Assembly (NCBI RefSeq): GCF_014696135.1
Contig: NZ_JACJPP010000029.1
Coordinates: 49,929 to 113,928 of the forward strand
DNA length: 64,000 nt
From: Nodosilinea sp. FACHB-141
GTDB taxonomy: Bacteria; Cyanobacteriota; Cyanobacteriia; Phormidesmidales; Phormidesmidaceae
Direction: 5' to 3'
The position numbers and the translations under genes are program-made. The notes below the pieces were generated by a model. It saw nothing but the letters and a program-made list of their open reading frames with translations. It did no database searches and was not told the origin of the DNA. Below, in pieces: positions 43,834-54,658 of the stretch (position 1 is the first letter of the stretch; each line of letters opens with the position of its first letter).

Positions 43834-44065
43834 CGGGTCGCGGGGGAACAGCTTCAGCGATCGCCGTACCAAGTCCACCATCGGGCAGGGACTGCTCTCT
43901 ACCAGGGCCATCAACAGAACGGCGGCGCGGCTGTCGCACCACAGGCCCGTTTAGCCCAGAGTCGAGCCGAGCGCTCAGAGCCAAGGGTTCTTGAGCCTTC
44001 CAGCTGTCTAAACAGGCCTGGCGAAAGCCGGCGGTGGATAGCTGAGGATATAGATGCACCTGCAC
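43813..44065 (-). pseudogene. Frameshifted gene remnant of unknown family
   Basis: The frame VHLYPQLSTAGFRQACLDSW to LNGPV continues, after a frame change near 43955, as DSRAAVLLMALVESSPCPMV and ends LFPRDPGLSEFD. Both halves look like protein, the join does not. Its end overlaps repeat copy R1, so it may be what is left of the element that spread the repeat. Confidence 0.4.
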
Positions 44066-44167
44066 TTAGGTTTCTCGATCGAACAGGGTTTGAATACCTT
44101 GAGCACCATAGAGAACCCTAATTTTAGGTGGCTTCGCGGCCTTCCCTCGATCCAGAGCTGGTGAAAA

Positions 44168-47100
44168 TTAACGGGAATGAATTAACTGAGCGATCGCCTG
44201 CACTAACGCTTGGGGATCAATGGGCTTCGAGATGTGCCTTTGGAAACCTGCGGCAATCACCTGTTGTTGATTGGTATCTCCTGCATAGGCCGTGAGGGCG
44301 ATCGCCGGAACTTGCCCCCCTTGTTCAGGAGCTAAGGCCCTCACCTGCTGGATCAGCATATAGCCATCCATCTCTGGCATGCCAATATCACTCAACAGAA
44401 CATCTGGCTTGGCTTGAGGCAAAACAAGCAATGCCTCGTGGGCAGAAGTAGCGGTTATCACCTGTGCTCCCTGCTGTTCTAATACAAACACCACCAATTC
44501 TCGGGTGTCGGGTTCATCGTCCACCACCACGATTTTGATGCCGTTCAAATCGTGGGAGGGCTGGGGCGATCGCTCCCGGTCTACCTGTAATGAAGCCTGC
44601 AAGAGGGGGAGGCGAATGGTGAAGGTTGCGCCTTGATCCTCCCCTAAGCTGTCGGCTCTAACGGTTCCTCCATGCAGTTCAACCAAATGACGCACGATCG
44701 CCAGGCCTAATCCCAGGCCACCAAACTGTCGGGTAGTTGTACCATCCGCTTGGCGGAAATAGTCAAACACATGGGGTAAAAAGTCAGGTGAAATGCCTTT
44801 TCCCGTATCGCTGACGGTGATTTGAGCATAACTAGCGTTTTTTTCGTTGTTATTAATGATTTGGCTGTCGGTACTAACTAGAGATGAAGCATCAATAGCT
44901 AAGGACAAATCCCCTGTGAGCGATGACAAACTAATGTCAACCCGCCCACCAGCAGGGGTAAATTTCACCGCATTGGAGAGAAGGTTCCAGATCACCTGCT
45001 GTAGTCGTGTGGAATCGCCCCAAACCATACATTTTGGATTTTGGATAGCGCTTTGCGCCGCTGCGCTAGAGGATGTTAGCTCGTCCTCGTCTTCTGCTCT
45101 AAAACCTAAAATCGTAAACTGTAAATCGATGGACTTGGCTTCGGCAGCCAATCGCACCGTTTCCATTGCGCCTCGAATTTTGTTGGCAAGATTGACGGGA
45201 GCCACGTTGAGGTTTAGCTTGCCGCGCAAAATTCGCGATACATCGAGCAAATCTTCAATGAGTTCTGATTGCAGCTTGGCGTTGCGTTGAATAGTCGTTA
45301 GCGCATGGGTTGTTTTAGCGGTATCTAGCTTACCGCTCAGCAAAAGTGTAGACCAACCGAGAATGGGGTTGAGGGGCGACCTGAGTTCATGGGATAGCAC
45401 GGCCAAAAACTCGTCTTTAATACGATTTGCCTGCTCGGCTTCTTCCCGTGCCGATTGCTCCCGTTGCAGCAGCAGTTCTCGCTCGACGTCTGCCTGTTTG
45501 CGATCGGTAATATCCAGCAATATGCCAAAGAAATCAACCGTTCGGCGGAACTCCCCTGCTCCATCAAATTGGGCTTGCCCTTTGGCTAATACCCACCGTT
45601 CGGTGCCGTCATTCCACACAATTCGATATTCAATTTCGTAAGTTCCAGCCGATTGAGGCTCGAGCGCCCCATTCACCGCCGTAGACACTCGTTCGCGATC
45701 GTCCGGGTGCATCCGCTCCAAGACTTGCGGGAGAGGCACCATCACCGTATCCTCTGACTCTCCCCAAATTTCCCGCATCCGCTCGTCCATCTCCACGAGG
45801 TTGGTGTCTAGATGCAGCCGCCAACCGCCCAGTTTAGCCACCTGGATGGCTAGGCGTGCCCACTCCTCGCTTTCCCTCAGGTCCTGTTCTGCCCGTTTGC
45901 GTTCGTCTTCGATGCGCTTGCGATCGCTGATGTCGTTGAAGAGAACGGCTACCTTGCGCTCCTGGGGCTCGCCCATGCGAAAGGCGTAAACATCGTAAAA
46001 CCGCCCCAGTTCCTGGGCCGTGTTTTCAAACCGCTCTGGCACTCCCGTTAGCGCGATTCTGCCGTAAAGCTCAAACCAGTGCGACTCCATTTTTGGGGCA
46101 AATTCTCGCACGGTTTTGCCAATCACGTCCACCAGTCCGGTCTGTTTTTCAAAGGCGGCGTTAGCTTCTAAGAAGCGGTAGTCAAAGGCATTGCCGGTGG
46201 CATCAAACAAAACTTCGATAATGCAAAAGCCTTCATCGATAGAATCAAACAGCGATCGATATTTTGCCTCTGACTCGCGCAATGCTTCTTTAATATCGAC
46301 CTCACCCTGAATGTCGGTGCAGGTGCCAACCCATTGCCTAATGATTCCATCTGCATCTTTAATCGGCACACCCCGTACCAACTGCCAGCGCCATTCCCCG
46401 GTGTGATGGCGAAAGCGATGCTGAATTTCGAGCGGCTCGCCCGATTGAAGACAGTGCTGCCAGTCTCGTTCAGTATTGGGCAGATCCTCCGGGTGCGTAA
46501 CTTGTTGCCAGTTCCAACCATGCAGTTGCTGTGGCGTAAGTCCTACGTAGTCTGCCCATTGGTCACTCATGTAGTCCACCCGACCGTCAGGCATTGCCGT
46601 CCAAATCAGCTGGGGAACGGTAGCGGTGACGGTGCGAAACCGCTCCTCGCTTTGGCGCAGAGCTGCCTCGGCACGGGCTCGTTCCAGACGCGGGAAGATG
46701 CGGTTTGAGATTTCTTCAATCAGTTGAATCTCGTCTTCACGCCACTGCCGGGGTTGCGAGTGACAGATGGCAATGTAATGGGTCCATTGGCCATGGCGAT
46801 GAAATGGAACGGTGACAAAGGAATACATATCGAGTGCCGCATAGCCAGCGGCATCGGTGCGCGGGTCTGTTTGGGTATTGCAGACTACAACGGTTTCTCC
46901 AGCTCGGCTGGCCCGCACAAATTCGTTGCTTAAGTATTGAGAGATGCAAAACGTGCCCACTATACTGGGCACCTCTGGACTGCTCCAGCCGTGATGGGCG
47001 GTCACTCGATCGTGGGCTTCATCGACATCGGCGAAAGCGCAGGTCGTAATCTGCAAATAGGCCCCCATCTTCGCCCCAACCGCTTGCATAATTTCGTCGG

Positions 47101-48049
47101 CCGTCGAAAACCGCGAGAAGGCTTCACCAATTTCTGCAAGGAATACCCCATGGGCTTCCCGGCGTTTGCGCTCGGTGATGTCTAGGGCGATCGCGACTAC
47201 CGATTGCGGTTGCCCCCCGCGATCGCAGACCGCATACACACTGTTATTGACCCAGACGATCGAGCCATCCTTGCGGATATAGCGTTTCTCAATCTCAAAC
47301 GGTGTGCCCTCCGTCAACATTCGCCTAAACAGTTCTACATTGCGGGGCAGGTCTTCAGGATGGGTGATGTCCTGCATGCGCCGCTGGTAAAGTTCATCGT
47401 CTGAGTAGCCAGTGATGTCGCAATACTTCTGATTAACCAGCGTCAGCCTGCCCTCCAAATCCACACAGGCGACGCCGGTTACGGCTTGGTTAACAATGGC
47501 TTGATACCGACCTTCTGACTCCCGTAATCTTTCCTCGGTTTGTTTACCGGTGTCTTGAATCTGCTTGTGTGTGGTGATGTCCCGCGAGACGCACACAAGC
47601 CGTTCAACGTTTCCATCTGTGCTTCGAATGGGGCTAATTTTATTGGCCCACCACTTGGGTTCACCCTGAAGAGTTGGACGGTGGCCTGCCATGGAACATA
47701 CCTCGCCTGCCGCTGCACGGGCGATCGCATCGCTGGCGGCCTGCTGCTCGGCTTCCTGCCACAGCTCAGCCCAGTATGTATTGAGAAAGGGCGTGACATC
47801 GTCAATGCCCAGTAGCGCCTGCCCTCCCCGATTCACGAACAGAATGCGCCCGCCTAAATCCAAGAGTTGGATGCAGTCATCGCTACTATCTAAGATTTGC
47901 AGGGTCTGGATATCCAATATCAAATTAGACGGCTGGGCTGAGCCAGCTCCGTCTGCTGCAACCTGACCATTGACGCTGCTGCTTACCTGAGTACAATTCT
48001 GAGAGAAAGAATGGCTTGGCGACGTAGAGTGATGGAGAGGCTTGACCAT
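44168..48049 (-). CDS. Hybrid sensor histidine kinase, multi-PAS/GAF with receiver
   Basis: 1293 residues: PAS (45-165), PAS (180-295), GAF (300-465), PAS (480-590), PAS (595-710), PAS (715-840), HisKA with SHELRSPLNPILGW near 880, HATPase (about 980-1150; QFGGLGLGLAIVRHLVELHG) and a C-terminal receiver (VVVDDEPDTRELV, LLSDIGMPEMDGYML with the Asp phosphate acceptor, and the conserved SKP). No membrane segment, so it senses cytoplasmic signals; ligands are unknown. A Ser-rich insertion of about 40 residues lies in the HATPase domain. It starts 12 nt after the XRE-type HTH gene, probably one operon. Confidence 0.9.
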   Translation of the reverse strand: MVKPLHHSTSPSHSFSQNCTQVSSSVNGQVAADGAGSAQPSNLILDIQTLQILDSSDDCIQLLDLGGRILFVNRGGQALLGIDDVTPFLNTYWAELWQEAEQQAASDAIARAAAGEVCSMAGHRPTLQGEPKWWANKISPIRSTDGNVERLVCVSRDITTHKQIQDTGKQTEERLRESEGRYQAIVNQAVTGVACVDLEGRLTLVNQKYCDITGYSDDELYQRRMQDITHPEDLPRNVELFRRMLTEGTPFEIEKRYIRKDGSIVWVNNSVYAVCDRGGQPQSVVAIALDITERKRREAHGVFLAEIGEAFSRFSTADEIMQAVGAKMGAYLQITTCAFADVDEAHDRVTAHHGWSSPEVPSIVGTFCISQYLSNEFVRASRAGETVVVCNTQTDPRTDAAGYAALDMYSFVTVPFHRHGQWTHYIAICHSQPRQWREDEIQLIEEISNRIFPRLERARAEAALRQSEERFRTVTATVPQLIWTAMPDGRVDYMSDQWADYVGLTPQQLHGWNWQQVTHPEDLPNTERDWQHCLQSGEPLEIQHRFRHHTGEWRWQLVRGVPIKDADGIIRQWVGTCTDIQGEVDIKEALRESEAKYRSLFDSIDEGFCIIEVLFDATGNAFDYRFLEANAAFEKQTGLVDVIGKTVREFAPKMESHWFELYGRIALTGVPERFENTAQELGRFYDVYAFRMGEPQERKVAVLFNDISDRKRIEDERKRAEQDLRESEEWARLAIQVAKLGGWRLHLDTNLVEMDERMREIWGESEDTVMVPLPQVLERMHPDDRERVSTAVNGALEPQSAGTYEIEYRIVWNDGTERWVLAKGQAQFDGAGEFRRTVDFFGILLDITDRKQADVERELLLQREQSAREEAEQANRIKDEFLAVLSHELRSPLNPILGWSTLLLSGKLDTAKTTHALTTIQRNAKLQSELIEDLLDVSRILRGKLNLNVAPVNLANKIRGAMETVRLAAEAKSIDLQFTILGFRAEDEDELTSSSAAAQSAIQNPKCMVWGDSTRLQQVIWNLLSNAVKFTPAGGRVDISLSSLTGDLSLAIDASSLVSTDSQIINNNEKNASYAQITVSDTGKGISPDFLPHVFDYFRQADGTTTRQFGGLGLGLAIVRHLVELHGGTVRADSLGEDQGATFTIRLPLLQASLQVDRERSPQPSHDLNGIKIVVVDDEPDTRELVVFVLEQQGAQVITATSAHEALLVLPQAKPDVLLSDIGMPEMDGYMLIQQVRALAPEQGGQVPAIALTAYAGDTNQQQVIAAGFQRHISKPIDPQALVQAIAQLIHSR

Positions 48050-48061
48050 AAAATCTTCGTT

Positions 48062-48322
48062 TCACTCCAAAAAGTATTTGACGAGCAACTTCTTATCGGC
48101 CTCGCCCGTCGAATGAAGCAAGTGCTCAAATGGCATGACCGCCATGGGTAGAAGCGTTGCTCGCCCATGCTCCCATCGGTTGATGCTTGGCAATGACACC
48201 CTTATTTTTGCTGCCAACTTCGCCTGTGAAAGATTAAAACACTGTCGCACTTTTTGCACAGAATCTGATAACTGGAAGTGTTCAACTTTTTCAGAGCTGC
48301 GTGTAGCGCTAGTTGCGAACAT
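48062..48322 (-). CDS. XRE-type HTH regulator
   Basis: 86 residues; VRQCFNLSQAKLAAKIRVSL and PSINRWEHGRA form a clear Cro/CI-type HTH. It precedes the hybrid kinase by 12 nt. HTH proteins fused or coupled to signalling genes in this way often regulate them. Confidence 0.75.
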   Translation of the reverse strand: MFATSATRSSEKVEHFQLSDSVQKVRQCFNLSQAKLAAKIRVSLPSINRWEHGRATLLPMAVMPFEHLLHSTGEADKKLLVKYFLE

Positions 48323-48546
48323 GAAGGCGAACCCGACGCCTAGGCAAGCATTCTACCCGAACGTGCTATGTGATGTGACGATTCTCATCCACCAAAAGGT
48401 GTAAAGGCCTTCAACGTAAGGCTTGCCGTGGCTGACAGTGCTCTCGCTCTAGCACGGAATCTTGCACCTTTCTGGCAAAGAGGGCGTTGGCAAACCCTCG
48501 ATCGCCTGCACGACCGCGATTCAGCTAGCCGAGGCAAGGCAGCATT

Positions 48547-48708
48547 GATCTGGGGCTGTATATCGTGCGCGAGATCGTCGTCGCCCACGGGGGAACGGGA
48601 GAGGTCGCCTCGACGGCGCAGGCAGGCACGACGTTCACCGTTCGCCTGCCGCGACGCACCCGGTTGAAGGCGACCGTCAGTAAGCGCAGAGACCATTACG
48701 GGGTTTGA
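48547..48708 (+). pseudogene. Fragment of a histidine kinase HATPase domain
   Basis: DLGLYIVREIVVAHGGTGEV then TTFTVRLPRR is the G2-box end of a kinase catalytic domain, with no kinase upstream. GC-rich relative to its neighbours, which suggests a different origin. Confidence 0.6.
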
Positions 48709-48891
48709 GTAGTAATGGAACAGAAACCTACGTTAAGGCTGAAAGCCTTGCGGGAAGAGCTTTTCAAATCGTGTTTTTTACGTTCTTTGGCAGACGCTCT
48801 TGTACCAGTTGAACAGTGCCCTAATTGGTACAGAAAAATAGAACGGTGTATCAAGGGTTTCAGTCCCTTTCTGCCAATTGACGCCGTGCCT

Positions 48892-51800
48892 TTAGGTTTC
48901 TCTGGGTATGACTGACCGGCTCTCTAACGATTGCGGTGGCTCACTAAAATTCTGTAACCGCCTTACACCACTCCTCTCGGTATTGTGAGTCTGAATAAAT
49001 TGCTGAAATTGCTTGGCTGCCAGCGGTTTACTCAGTAAGTAACCTTGAACACTACTACAGCCTAGAGCCCGCAATATCTGCAACTGTTCTACTTTTTCGA
49101 CCCCTTCAGCAACCGTTTCCAGGTTTAGGCCGTGTCCCAAAGCGATCACCGCTTGCACAACGGCAATTTCCCTCGATTCAAAGGACAGATCTTGAATAAA
49201 CTCGCGGGCAATTTTGAGGGAATGGAGCGGAAATTGCTTCAAGGCAGCAAGGGAAGAGTGCCCTGTGCCGAAGTCATCCATTGAGATGTAAATCCCCATA
49301 TCTTTCAGTTCTTGCAAGGTGGAGACCGCGGCAGGAATATCCTGCATCACTACTCTTTCTGTAATTTCGACCTCTAGCTGGCTGGGCTCAAGCCGATGGT
49401 CTAGCAAGATTTGAGCAATCTTTTTGGGCAAGTTTTTTTGCTGAATCGTTTGAGCAGAAAGATTAACAGCGACACGCAGGGGTGGATTTCCAATGTTTTG
49501 CCATGAGCGAATCTGAGCACAGGCGGCACAAATGACCCACTCATCAATCGCGCTGATTTGCCCCGTCACTTCGGCTGTTGGTATAAATTCTCCCGGCATC
49601 AGCAACCCTTTTTGAGGATGCTGCCAACGAATTAAAGCCTCAGCGGCAGTCACCTGGCCTGTTTGCAGGTCTAACTGAGGTTGATAGTGCAGCACAAACT
49701 CACTTTGCTCCACAGCCTTGTGAAGATCATTGGTCAAAATCAGTTGATCCAGGGATCTCCCTATCGTGACAGAGGAGTGGAGTTTGTAGTTATTGCGCCC
49801 CTGATGCTTGGCGTCATACATGGCTGCATCCGCATTTTTCAGCAAAGTCTCAGCATCTTGACCATGGCTGGGGGCGAGTGCAATGCCAATGCTCGTCGTC
49901 ACTCGAAAGGTCTGGCGATTGAACACAAACGGCTCACGCAGGTTATGAAGAACCCGTTGAGCCACTTTCGTAACATCTTTGGTGGACTGAATATTTTGAA
50001 GCATTAGGGTAAATTCATCCCCACCCCAACGCGCCACAATATCGCCCTTCTTTAAACAGCCTGAAATTCGCTGTGCCACTTGCTGCAATAGCTGGTCCCC
50101 AACTGCATGGCCCAGCGTGTCATTAATCGTCTTAAAATGGTCGAGGTCCACAAAGCAGACCGCGAGCATCCTACTATTTAGTCTGTTATTGGCGGGTTTG
50201 AGTTGTTCTAAAGCCTTGACCAGTTCTTCTTCAAACAGCAGCCGATTGGGTAATCCAGTGAGCCGGTCATGACAAGCTTGATGGCGAATCGTGGCCTCAA
50301 TCCGCCGCTGCATCACGGTGATATATAAATGGGTGGCAAGGGTTTGCGACAGTTTGATGTCTTCTGCGTTCCATCCTGAAGCAAATGGCGTATCCGCTAA
50401 GTCTTGAGAGGATAAACTGGCATCGGCAGTAGTCTGTTGGCGGCTGGGAAATCCACCAGTTGTCAACAGGCTCGCACCTAGTTCGCGACGAAACAGGCTG
50501 AACCACCCAATAGCTTGTTGCTGATATTGCAGGGGCACAATCAGTACAGAATCAATGGCGACCGCTTCGAAGGCCGCTCCTAACGTCCGCAGGTCTGGAT
50601 CTTGCCTAAAATCCTGCAGGGTGTAGAGATGGTAAGTTGGGGCTTCTCCACTGCTCCTTTTCCGATGCCTTCCACCGTTCGCGCTCTGGGCCAAACGACG
50701 CCAAAGATAGCTTTCACCCTCTAGGGTTAAAGCTGGTTGTACGCCTGAACGGTAAAGCTGGTCACTCTGCTCTTCGGGATCGGCGCAGATATAGAGCTGT
50801 CCACCAATACAACCAAAGGTGGTAACGGTAGCATCAATGACTTGCTGCATCACTCGGATGGCATCTCCAGGCGTATGCAACAGGCGGGTGAGGCGATTGA
50901 TGGTGGCTTCCGCCTGGGCTTGCTGAGACGCTTGTTTTAACAGGGTTGCTTGAGCGATTGCAATGCCGACATGGGTCGAAAGTTCTTTAAGAAAATCCAG
51001 TTCCCAAGCTTGCCAGTCCCGATAGCGATGGCACTGGTGAGCAATTAACAGCCCCCAAAGCTCCTGATTGTGGAGAATTGGGACCACGAGCTTGGACTTC
51101 ACGCCAAGTTGATGGAGGGTTTCGACCAAACAAGCTGAGATATCGTCTTGCCTAATATCAGCAATGGCGCGGACCCGACCCTGTTGGTAAAGGCGGTGAC
51201 TGTCAATCGGAAAAATCTCCTCGGGTAGCGGTTGATCCATCAACGAAAAACATCCTGGAGCAACGGCTTCATTCGTTACTGAACCGGTACCGTCAGGATT
51301 GATGCGATAGGTCAGTACCCGATCGGCCTGTAACAGTTGCCTGACCTCAGCCACTGTCGTGTTCAATATCTGACTAAGGTCTAACGACTCCCGAATGCGG
51401 TGCGCTACTGCCGTAATTAAACGCTCCCGCTCAAATTGCTGCCGCAACACAGTCTCAGCCTGTTGGCGTTTCTCCAGTTCAGCTTGAGACTGCTGATACA
51501 GTTCTGACTGATGAATCGCGATCGCCGCTTGGGTGGTGAGTTGCTTGAGTAGATCAATCTCATCCGTTTGCCATACCCTCGCGCCAGAACATTGTTGCAC
51601 CACCAGCAAGCCCCAGAGCTTAACCGCATCGACAATGGGTACGACTAGATTGGCCCGCACTTGAAAATCGGCTAGCAAGTCACGATGGCAGGGGGTCAAA
51701 TCGGCGGTCTCAATATCTGAGATCGCCTGCACCCGACCCTGGGCATAGAGCTGTAAGTAATATCGGGCAAAATGGCCATCGTAAATCTGGGTGCCCGTGA

Positions 51801-52890
51801 TTTTGCGCCATTGAGCATCCGTCGATTCCACCACGACACAGCCACTATGGTCGGCGTTGAGTTGGTATATCAGGACTCGGTCAGATTCTAGTAGATGACG
51901 CACTTCAGCGACGGTGGTCTGCAAAATCGCGGTCAGATCGAGCGAACCTTGAACATGAATGCGCTCAGCCATTTGCCTAACTAGGCGTTCCTGAGCGGAT
52001 TGTCGTCGCAGTTTTGCCTCTAGCTGCTTTTGAGCCGTAATATCATGACAGATTGCGATGTATTGATAGGGCCTGTTATCACCGTCTAGAAAGGGGACAA
52101 TAGTAGTATTAGCCCAATACAAGCTACCGTCCCGAGCGCATTTTTGGATTTCTCCTCGCCATACCTGCCCACGATTGAGGGTTTGCCAAATGGCTTGTAA
52201 TTCAGTCGGAGAATGTTCGTCTTCCTCCACTAAGAGATGCTTGTTGCCAATGAGTTCTACCGCTGAGTATTGAGAAATTTCGCAGAACTTATCATTGGCA
52301 TAGGTGATTAACCCTTGGGCGTCTGCGATCGCCACAATGGAAGACTGATCTAACGTAAACTCAATATCTGTACGGTCTTTTAAGGTTTGCTTAAGCACCC
52401 GGTGCCCGTATCTTAGCTCCAGTTGTGCCACAACCTGACGGCTCAGGATGCCCAACGATTCAAGTTGCTTTGAGTCTAGTTGACGCGGTTGCCGATCGAT
52501 GACGCACAGCGTCCCTAGCCGATAACCATGGGCAGTAATGAGGGGGAAGCCGGCGTAAAAACGAATGTGGGGTTCCCCGACAACGAGCGGATTCTGCACG
52601 AAGCGCTCGTCGAGCAGAGCATTTTCGATGATGAGAGGCTGCGACTGCAAAATTGCGTGGGCGCAAAAGGCCCACTCGCGGGGAGTTTCCGTTGCGGTTA
52701 GGCCAACCTTTGCCTTAAACCACTGGCGGTGGTCATCAATCAGACTCATCAGGGCGATCGGGGTTTGGCTGATCGTAGTGGCGAGTTGAACTAAATCATC
52801 AAAAGCCGCTTCTGGGGGCGTATCTAGGAGATCATATCGAGCTAACGCGGCTAACCGAGCCGCTTCATAGTCGCCCTCGATATTTGACAT
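48892..52890 (-). CDS. GAF/PAS-GGDEF-EAL cyclic-di-GMP protein
   Basis: 1332 residues: GAF (15-160), PAS (170-290), three GAF domains (about 300-465, 480-660, 670-850), GGDEF (860-1040, motif RWGGDEFTLML intact) and EAL (1055-1310, AEALIRW and DDFGTGHSSLAAL). Two of the GAF domains (LDLTAILQTTVAEVRHLLES and LDLSQILNTTVAEVRQLLQA) are of the phytochrome-like cyanobacterial type, but no bilin-binding Cys was confirmed. GGDEF makes and EAL breaks cyclic di-GMP; both motifs look active. No membrane segment. Confidence 0.9.
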   Translation of the reverse strand: MSNIEGDYEAARLAALARYDLLDTPPEAAFDDLVQLATTISQTPIALMSLIDDHRQWFKAKVGLTATETPREWAFCAHAILQSQPLIIENALLDERFVQNPLVVGEPHIRFYAGFPLITAHGYRLGTLCVIDRQPRQLDSKQLESLGILSRQVVAQLELRYGHRVLKQTLKDRTDIEFTLDQSSIVAIADAQGLITYANDKFCEISQYSAVELIGNKHLLVEEDEHSPTELQAIWQTLNRGQVWRGEIQKCARDGSLYWANTTIVPFLDGDNRPYQYIAICHDITAQKQLEAKLRRQSAQERLVRQMAERIHVQGSLDLTAILQTTVAEVRHLLESDRVLIYQLNADHSGCVVVESTDAQWRKITGTQIYDGHFARYYLQLYAQGRVQAISDIETADLTPCHRDLLADFQVRANLVVPIVDAVKLWGLLVVQQCSGARVWQTDEIDLLKQLTTQAAIAIHQSELYQQSQAELEKRQQAETVLRQQFERERLITAVAHRIRESLDLSQILNTTVAEVRQLLQADRVLTYRINPDGTGSVTNEAVAPGCFSLMDQPLPEEIFPIDSHRLYQQGRVRAIADIRQDDISACLVETLHQLGVKSKLVVPILHNQELWGLLIAHQCHRYRDWQAWELDFLKELSTHVGIAIAQATLLKQASQQAQAEATINRLTRLLHTPGDAIRVMQQVIDATVTTFGCIGGQLYICADPEEQSDQLYRSGVQPALTLEGESYLWRRLAQSANGGRHRKRSSGEAPTYHLYTLQDFRQDPDLRTLGAAFEAVAIDSVLIVPLQYQQQAIGWFSLFRRELGASLLTTGGFPSRQQTTADASLSSQDLADTPFASGWNAEDIKLSQTLATHLYITVMQRRIEATIRHQACHDRLTGLPNRLLFEEELVKALEQLKPANNRLNSRMLAVCFVDLDHFKTINDTLGHAVGDQLLQQVAQRISGCLKKGDIVARWGGDEFTLMLQNIQSTKDVTKVAQRVLHNLREPFVFNRQTFRVTTSIGIALAPSHGQDAETLLKNADAAMYDAKHQGRNNYKLHSSVTIGRSLDQLILTNDLHKAVEQSEFVLHYQPQLDLQTGQVTAAEALIRWQHPQKGLLMPGEFIPTAEVTGQISAIDEWVICAACAQIRSWQNIGNPPLRVAVNLSAQTIQQKNLPKKIAQILLDHRLEPSQLEVEITERVVMQDIPAAVSTLQELKDMGIYISMDDFGTGHSSLAALKQFPLHSLKIAREFIQDLSFESREIAVVQAVIALGHGLNLETVAEGVEKVEQLQILRALGCSSVQGYLLSKPLAAKQFQQFIQTHNTERSGVRRLQNFSEPPQSLESRSVIPRET

Positions 52891-53275
52891 CCTCTCTCTC
52901 CCCGTTAACGTCTTGATGGATCAACCACCGCCGTAGAGTAGTCCAGATAACCGGGTGCCTGTGTTTAGACTCAAACGTATCAGAGACTACAAATATCGTA
53001 GCCTTAGTACGGATAAAGATTGTTACTGTGATGTATAAATTGACATCCTTCTACAGGTTGTCGCCATTTTTCTATAAAGTTTGGTAGTTCAATGCGGCGA
53101 CTGTCCCCGCTATCTGCTCCAGTCTCACCTCCAAATACCGCTACAATGACGTCAGCGACGTGCGGCCGCTAATCTCCTGGATTACTGGTGGCGCAGTATG
53201 GCTATTCTGATTCATCGCTGCTGCTTTCCATAGGGTAGGAGCGGTGCCAATATCAGGCAGCATGGCCAGCCTCTA
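52891..53275. other. Intergenic stretch, no gene seen
   Basis: Upstream of the GGDEF-EAL gene; A/T-rich at 52980-53080 and likely to carry its promoter. No RNA or repeat recognised. Confidence 0.4.
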
Positions 53276-53419
53276 CTAACTGAGGGCAGCGCTAAGGCGC
53301 CTTTGGAGCAGTTCTAGCGGGATGGAGGGCAGTTGATCGAGGGCTGACCAGTCGGACTTTAAGGCTGCAATGTCGGAAAAGGCTTGGCTGACGTGAATCT
53401 CAAGATTACGGTAGAGTAC
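53276..53419 (-). pseudogene. C-terminal protein fragment
   Basis: Open frame VLYRNLEIHVSQAFSDIAAL then KSDWSALDQLPSIPLELLQR to a stop at 53276-53278. It has protein-like composition but no start codon: a TGA lies directly upstream. Family not recognised. Confidence 0.35.
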
Positions 53420-53488
53420 TCATTTCCTAAGGAAAGCTGAGGTTCTAGCGCCTGGGAGTAGCCCCCAATCTGACGGCATAGTTGTCCT

Positions 53489-53830
53489 GCGCCACAAAGC
53501 AGCATCACAATCTCGCGGCAGCTCTTTCGTGAAACGTTCCAAAATTTGTCTAACACTGTACCAAACAATTCCCACTCAGCTATGCCCAAAGCATTTGGGT
53601 ACAGGTACGGGGTTAAGCCAGATTGGCCAATTGGGTGTGCAGGCAACTACTCAACCCACAAGCTTTCAGCAAGTTAAGACCATTGAGCACTCAGTTTTCT
53701 TATTAATTACTTCAGCGACCTCCCCATAGTGTCACTCTGCCCATTCAAAGTCGATATTTCATGAAATTAGCTGAATGTATGCGGTCTAACGATGCTCATC
53801 ACCTGCCGTAGATACCTTGAACTTCAACCA
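53489..53830 (+). repeat. Intergenic repeat copy R2, longest
   Basis: AGCATCACAATCTC, GTGAAACGTTCCAAAATTTG, a weakened stem at 53546-53568, then GGCAACTACTCAACCCACAAG, AAGTTAAGACCATTGAGCAC and TCTGCCCATTCAAA. Its right end matches 26410-26525. Confidence 0.65.
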
Positions 53831-53904
53831 ATAATCTCTCGGCGGTCGGTGTGCATGGGTGTTGTTAGGCAGTGATTTTGGTTAGATAAAATTTATACAT
53901 GAAG

Positions 53905-54285
53905 TTATTGAGAATAATTTTGCCTTTTCCAGGAGAAGTAATGAGCTAAATCCCTGCTACTGATCATATAAATAGGAATAATGGAACTGAGAATTGCCAT
54001 CATCAAACTTCCTACTATGAGAATGACGGAGAGTTTTGAACTCAGTAAAAGAACCATTGCCATCAAAATGATCACCAAAAAACTACAGATACCTGTCAGG
54101 AGCCATTTTGCCCATTGTCGCCCTTGTAGAACAAAATACATTACTACAATTGTGAGTAAGATGCGGCCAATAGCCCATTTATCCCGCGCAATGATTACCA
54201 AGGTAGTATCCAAAATACAAAGCACTAGAAACATAGCGATTAATCGATTCCGAGCATTCAAGATAGATTGGTCAGGCTGGATCAT
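53905..54285 (-). CDS. Small four-TM membrane protein
   Basis: 126 residues with four hydrophobic segments (LIAMFLVLCILDTTLVII, ILLTIVVMYFVLQG, WLLTGICSFLVIILMAMVLL, VILIVGSLMMAILSSIIPI). No motif. Isolated, A/T-rich. Confidence 0.6.
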   Translation of the reverse strand: MIQPDQSILNARNRLIAMFLVLCILDTTLVIIARDKWAIGRILLTIVVMYFVLQGRQWAKWLLTGICSFLVIILMAMVLLLSSKLSVILIVGSLMMAILSSIIPIYMISSRDLAHYFSWKRQNYSQ

Positions 54286-54658
54286 ATTTTTTTGATAACG
54301 CCTAAATAATTACAATTGAAGTATTGCATGGATCAAGATCAGCTTTTTGCCATTCAAATTCTTAGGTTGAACGTTCCCCCCAAACAGCTCAAAACATTTG
54401 TCTGCAGTTTTCTGCAGTTTTAGTAGTCAAATAGCTTATCAAAATAAACAAGGGATAACTCGTAATTAGAGGGGAAATTTTTGCATAATACCTCCATGCG
54501 GAATCTTAAATGGAAATCTGTCTGCATAAACACCCCCACGGGGAGCTTGAGTGGAATAACTTCAGACTAAATGCCGAATATAGAATCTTAGATGGACAGA
54601 TTCAGTATAAATTCTTGATGAATGGGAGACATACAACTTAAGATTTTCTTATGGCTAG
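54286..54658. other. A/T-rich intergenic region
   Basis: No gene. Three loosely similar motifs, GAATCTTAAATGGA (about 54500), GGAGCTTGAGTGGA (about 54541) and AGAATCTTAGATGGA (about 54583), recur about 40 nt apart. Purpose unknown. Confidence 0.35.
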